Shown piece by piece: positions 43,013 to 44,948 of a stretch of DNA of 44,948 nt. The position numbers and the translations under genes were made by a program. Each line of letters opens with the position of its first letter. Position 1 is the stretch's first letter. Source of the DNA: Mucilaginibacter sp. (GTDB taxonomy: Bacteria > Bacteroidota > Bacteroidia > Sphingobacteriales > Sphingobacteriaceae); contig JAQBOY010000099.1 of NCBI GenBank assembly GCA_028287805.1, positions 1 through 44,948 on the forward strand. Reading direction: 5' to 3'. A model generated the notes under the pieces. The model was given only the letters and a program-made list of their open reading frames with translations. It made no database searches and was not told where the DNA came from.

Positions 43013-43642
43013 TTAAGAGTTCATTGCATACACCACAATGTTTACCCCGAACTTGGTATTATCCTCAGATAAAAAACGTTTGTTCCTGAAATCATAATCC
43101 CACTCACAGCCATAATCTTTATTGCTGTATAAAACAGCTATGCGGCCGTTAATAATAATAGCCTTCAAATAATCATGTATCAGGTCATCACCCCAGCCGT
43201 TCAATTCAAATGAAGTATTCGGCGGTCCTTTAAAAGTAAAAAAGGAACGGTATATCTCATGATCATTCGGAATCTTCTTCAACGCGTCATTTCCAAAAAG
43301 CGATACCATTTGCGCTTCAAATGATTTAGCGAATAAACCATCAATATCATGGTTGCAATCATCTGCAAATACAAAACCTCCGTTTTGCACATACTTTTTA
43401 AAGTTGGCCCGTTCCTGCTCATCAAATTGCACCAGTTTATGGCCGCTCAGATAGCTGAATGGAGATAAAAAAATGTCAGGACTGCTTAAAGCAACTACCT
43501 TTTCTTTTTGATCAATAGGTATAGTGGTATATTCCAGCAATGAGTTCAATATATTTGAAGGCATGCGCTGGTCGGTATCCCAATCGCCGGAATGATAACT
43601 AAACCGGGTAAATGTGAATTTTGCTTTTGAAATTAGTGGCAT
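43013..43642 (-). CDS. DUF4159 domain protein
   Basis: 209 residues with the DUF4159 pattern: FTRFSYHSGDWDTDQRMPSNILNSLLEYTTI at the start, PFSYLSGHK, GGFVFADDCNHD in the middle, and LYSNKDYGCEWDY near the end. No signal peptide in this form. Function is unknown. DUF4159 genes often accompany MoxR/DUF58 (aerotolerance-type) clusters in Bacteroidota, and a MoxR gene lies divergently 180 bp away, which supports a shared role. It is perhaps truncated relative to longer membrane-bound relatives. Confidence 0.85.
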   Translation of the reverse strand: MPLISKAKFTFTRFSYHSGDWDTDQRMPSNILNSLLEYTTIPIDQKEKVVALSSPDIFLSPFSYLSGHKLVQFDEQERANFKKYVQNGGFVFADDCNHDIDGLFAKSFEAQMVSLFGNDALKKIPNDHEIYRSFFTFKGPPNTSFELNGWGDDLIHDYLKAIIINGRIAVLYSNKDYGCEWDYDFRNKRFLSEDNTKFGVNIVVYAMNS

Positions 43643-43822
43643 TTATCAATAAAACTATAAAATTAATGGAAAATTTCATCCAAACTCATAAATATTTTAT
43701 ACACGTTGTAATTTTTTAGATACTTTGTTTAGATTTTACTAAAATCATATCGCATTCTTTGTAAAAAAACATGATATTGTGGTCAATTTAATACTTCGAC
43801 TATACTTAATTTACAAAAGGGT

Positions 43823-44824
43823 TTGGAACTTACCGAAAATAATATAAAAAAGCTGCTTGCTAAGCTTCCGCAGCTTAAAACTGAGATACAGAAAGTAATT
43901 GTAGGACAAGAACATATATTAGACGAACTACTTGTCGCTTTCCTTGCAGGAGGCCATTGTTTACTGGAAGGTGTGCCGGGTTTGGCTAAAACCTTATTGG
44001 TTAAAACCATGTCACAGGCCTTACACCTATCCTTCAGGCGTATTCAGTTTACACCCGATCTGATGCCGACAGATATTGTTGGTACAGAAATTTTAGAAGA
44101 GGATCATGTTACCGGCAAGCGGTTTTTTAAGTTTAATAAAGGCCCGCTGTTTGCAAATATTATCCTGGCTGATGAGATTAACCGTACACCGCCAAAAACA
44201 CAGTCGGCATTATTAGAGGCCATGCAGGAGTTTGAGGTAACTTACGGGGGACAAACCTATCCGTTAGATAAGCCCTTCTTTATCCTGGCTACACAAAATC
44301 CTATTGAGCAAGCCGGAACTTACCCCCTGCCCGAAGCACAATTAGACCGCTTTCTATTGCTTGTTAGAATTGGATATCCAACAGTTGAGGAAGAATATGA
44401 AGTATTAAACCGTACCACAGGCACCGTAAAAGCTACCGTTAACGCCGTTATATCCGCAGAAGAAATTCAACAGGCGCAAAAGTTGGTTAGACAGGTAAGC
44501 ATAAGCGAAGACCTGGTAAGATATGTAAGTTCACTCATTCGCGCTACCCGTCCGGATACCAGTGAGTTGGATTATGTAAAAGAGTGGGTACGCTGGGGTG
44601 CCGGGCCACGTGCAGGGCAGGCTTTAATACTAACAGCTAAAGCCCGTGCATTGCTAAAAGGCAGATATGCGGTATTAATGGAAGATATACATGCTATGGC
44701 TGCACCCGTATTAAGACACCGCGTGCTGATGAACTTTAAAGCTGAAGCAGAAGGCATTACCTCTGATAAAGCCACCGCCGAATTGATCAAATTAATTGCG
44801 CGGCCTAAAGCATTAGCGGTTTAG
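43823..44824 (+). CDS. MoxR-family AAA+ ATPase
   Basis: 333 residues from a TTG start; no ATG fits near the conserved N-terminus (MELTENNIKKLLAKL). Walker A is GVPGLAKT (50-57), Walker B ILADEINR (about 114-121), with sensor ATQNPIEQAGTYPLPEAQLDRF and the C-terminal lid domain. MoxR ATPases act as chaperone-like remodellers, usually with DUF58 and von Willebrand-type proteins encoded downstream. Such genes would lie past the right edge. The divergent DUF4159 gene fits this context. Confidence 0.94.
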   Translation: MELTENNIKKLLAKLPQLKTEIQKVIVGQEHILDELLVAFLAGGHCLLEGVPGLAKTLLVKTMSQALHLSFRRIQFTPDLMPTDIVGTEILEEDHVTGKRFFKFNKGPLFANIILADEINRTPPKTQSALLEAMQEFEVTYGGQTYPLDKPFFILATQNPIEQAGTYPLPEAQLDRFLLLVRIGYPTVEEEYEVLNRTTGTVKATVNAVISAEEIQQAQKLVRQVSISEDLVRYVSSLIRATRPDTSELDYVKEWVRWGAGPRAGQALILTAKARALLKGRYAVLMEDIHAMAAPVLRHRVLMNFKAEAEGITSDKATAELIKLIARPKALAV

Positions 44825-44948
44825 ATTAAAGCGTTAAAAATCAGAGACAAGATGGAAATTAATCTTAACTTAATGATTCTTAATTGCTAAAAATAAACTC
44901 GAGATTGAACATCCGAAACGGAGTAGCCTTCTTGAGCGTCTTAAAAAA
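44825..44948. other. Right-edge spacer, no gene supported
   Basis: After the MoxR stop, the only ATG frame (44852) stops after 12 codons. A frame open to the edge from 44877 reads FLIAKNKLEIEHPKRSSLLE but has no ATG, GTG or TTG start, only an ATT at 44883. It may be the start of the next gene if a rare initiation codon is used; the window is too short to decide. Confidence 0.4.

Overview
The window looks like chromosomal DNA of a Bacteroidota, most likely a Sphingobacteriaceae member of the Mucilaginibacter/Pedobacter kind. The reasons are a SusC/SusD outer-membrane pair, a 7TMR-DISM histidine kinase, PAS-rich kinases with an EELAATN heptad linker, a NrtR-type NUDIX regulator, AT-rich spacers, few Shine-Dalgarno sequences, and TAnnTTTG-like promoter boxes. 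This placement rests on gene content alone. No tRNA, rRNA, CRISPR array, transposase or phage gene was seen.

Layout. 1-5633: signalling block, with a multi-PAS sensor kinase cut by the left edge, and a receiver-only response regulator divergent from a 7TMR-DISM kinase. 5637-8486: housekeeping and small genes (NrtR-like NUDIX regulator, GNAT acetyltransferase, CDGSH iron-sulfur protein, TruA, VF530/DUF2132 protein). 8502-16943 and 20987-28831: sugar-acid and xylan-oligomer catabolism, with GH3 and GH8 enzymes, two ACS-family (ExuT-like) transporters, three YhcH-family proteins (two exported), KDPG aldolase, KDG kinase, altronate dehydratase, lutABC and an AEC carrier. Between these two parts lie a PAS/GAF sensor kinase (17251-19656) and glutamate formimidoyltransferase (19824-20858). 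29016-31122: a membrane-anchored GH25 muramidase and an overlapping HipA-like kinase/DUF3037 pair. 31239-42883: an exported carboxylesterase, two exported amidohydrolases (one catalytically degenerate) and a SusCD pair. 43013-44824: DUF4159 protein divergent from a MoxR ATPase.

How the genes fit together. Uronates released from glucuronoxylan-like material would enter through the ExuT-like carriers. UxaA would make 2-keto-3-deoxygluconate (KDG), KdgK would phosphorylate it, and the KDPG aldolase would split it into pyruvate and glyceraldehyde-3-phosphate. The isomerase and reductase steps (UxaC/UxaB) are not in the window. LacI-like palindromes of two sequence classes sit in front of these genes: one centred on AATCGATT (GH3/YhcH spacer, transporter 1) and one of the form TTACGCAAACGT (aldolase/kinase spacer, transporter 2). 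No LacI-family gene is present, so the regulators would act in trans.

The most unusual features are: a duplicated convergent module of exported YhcH plus ACS transporter, each copy apparently under a different operator class; a GC-rich, multiply base-pairing intergenic element at 17104-17250; and an esterase/amidohydrolase/SusCD stretch with no glycosidase, in which the large amidohydrolase and SusC share a 16-nt leader motif.
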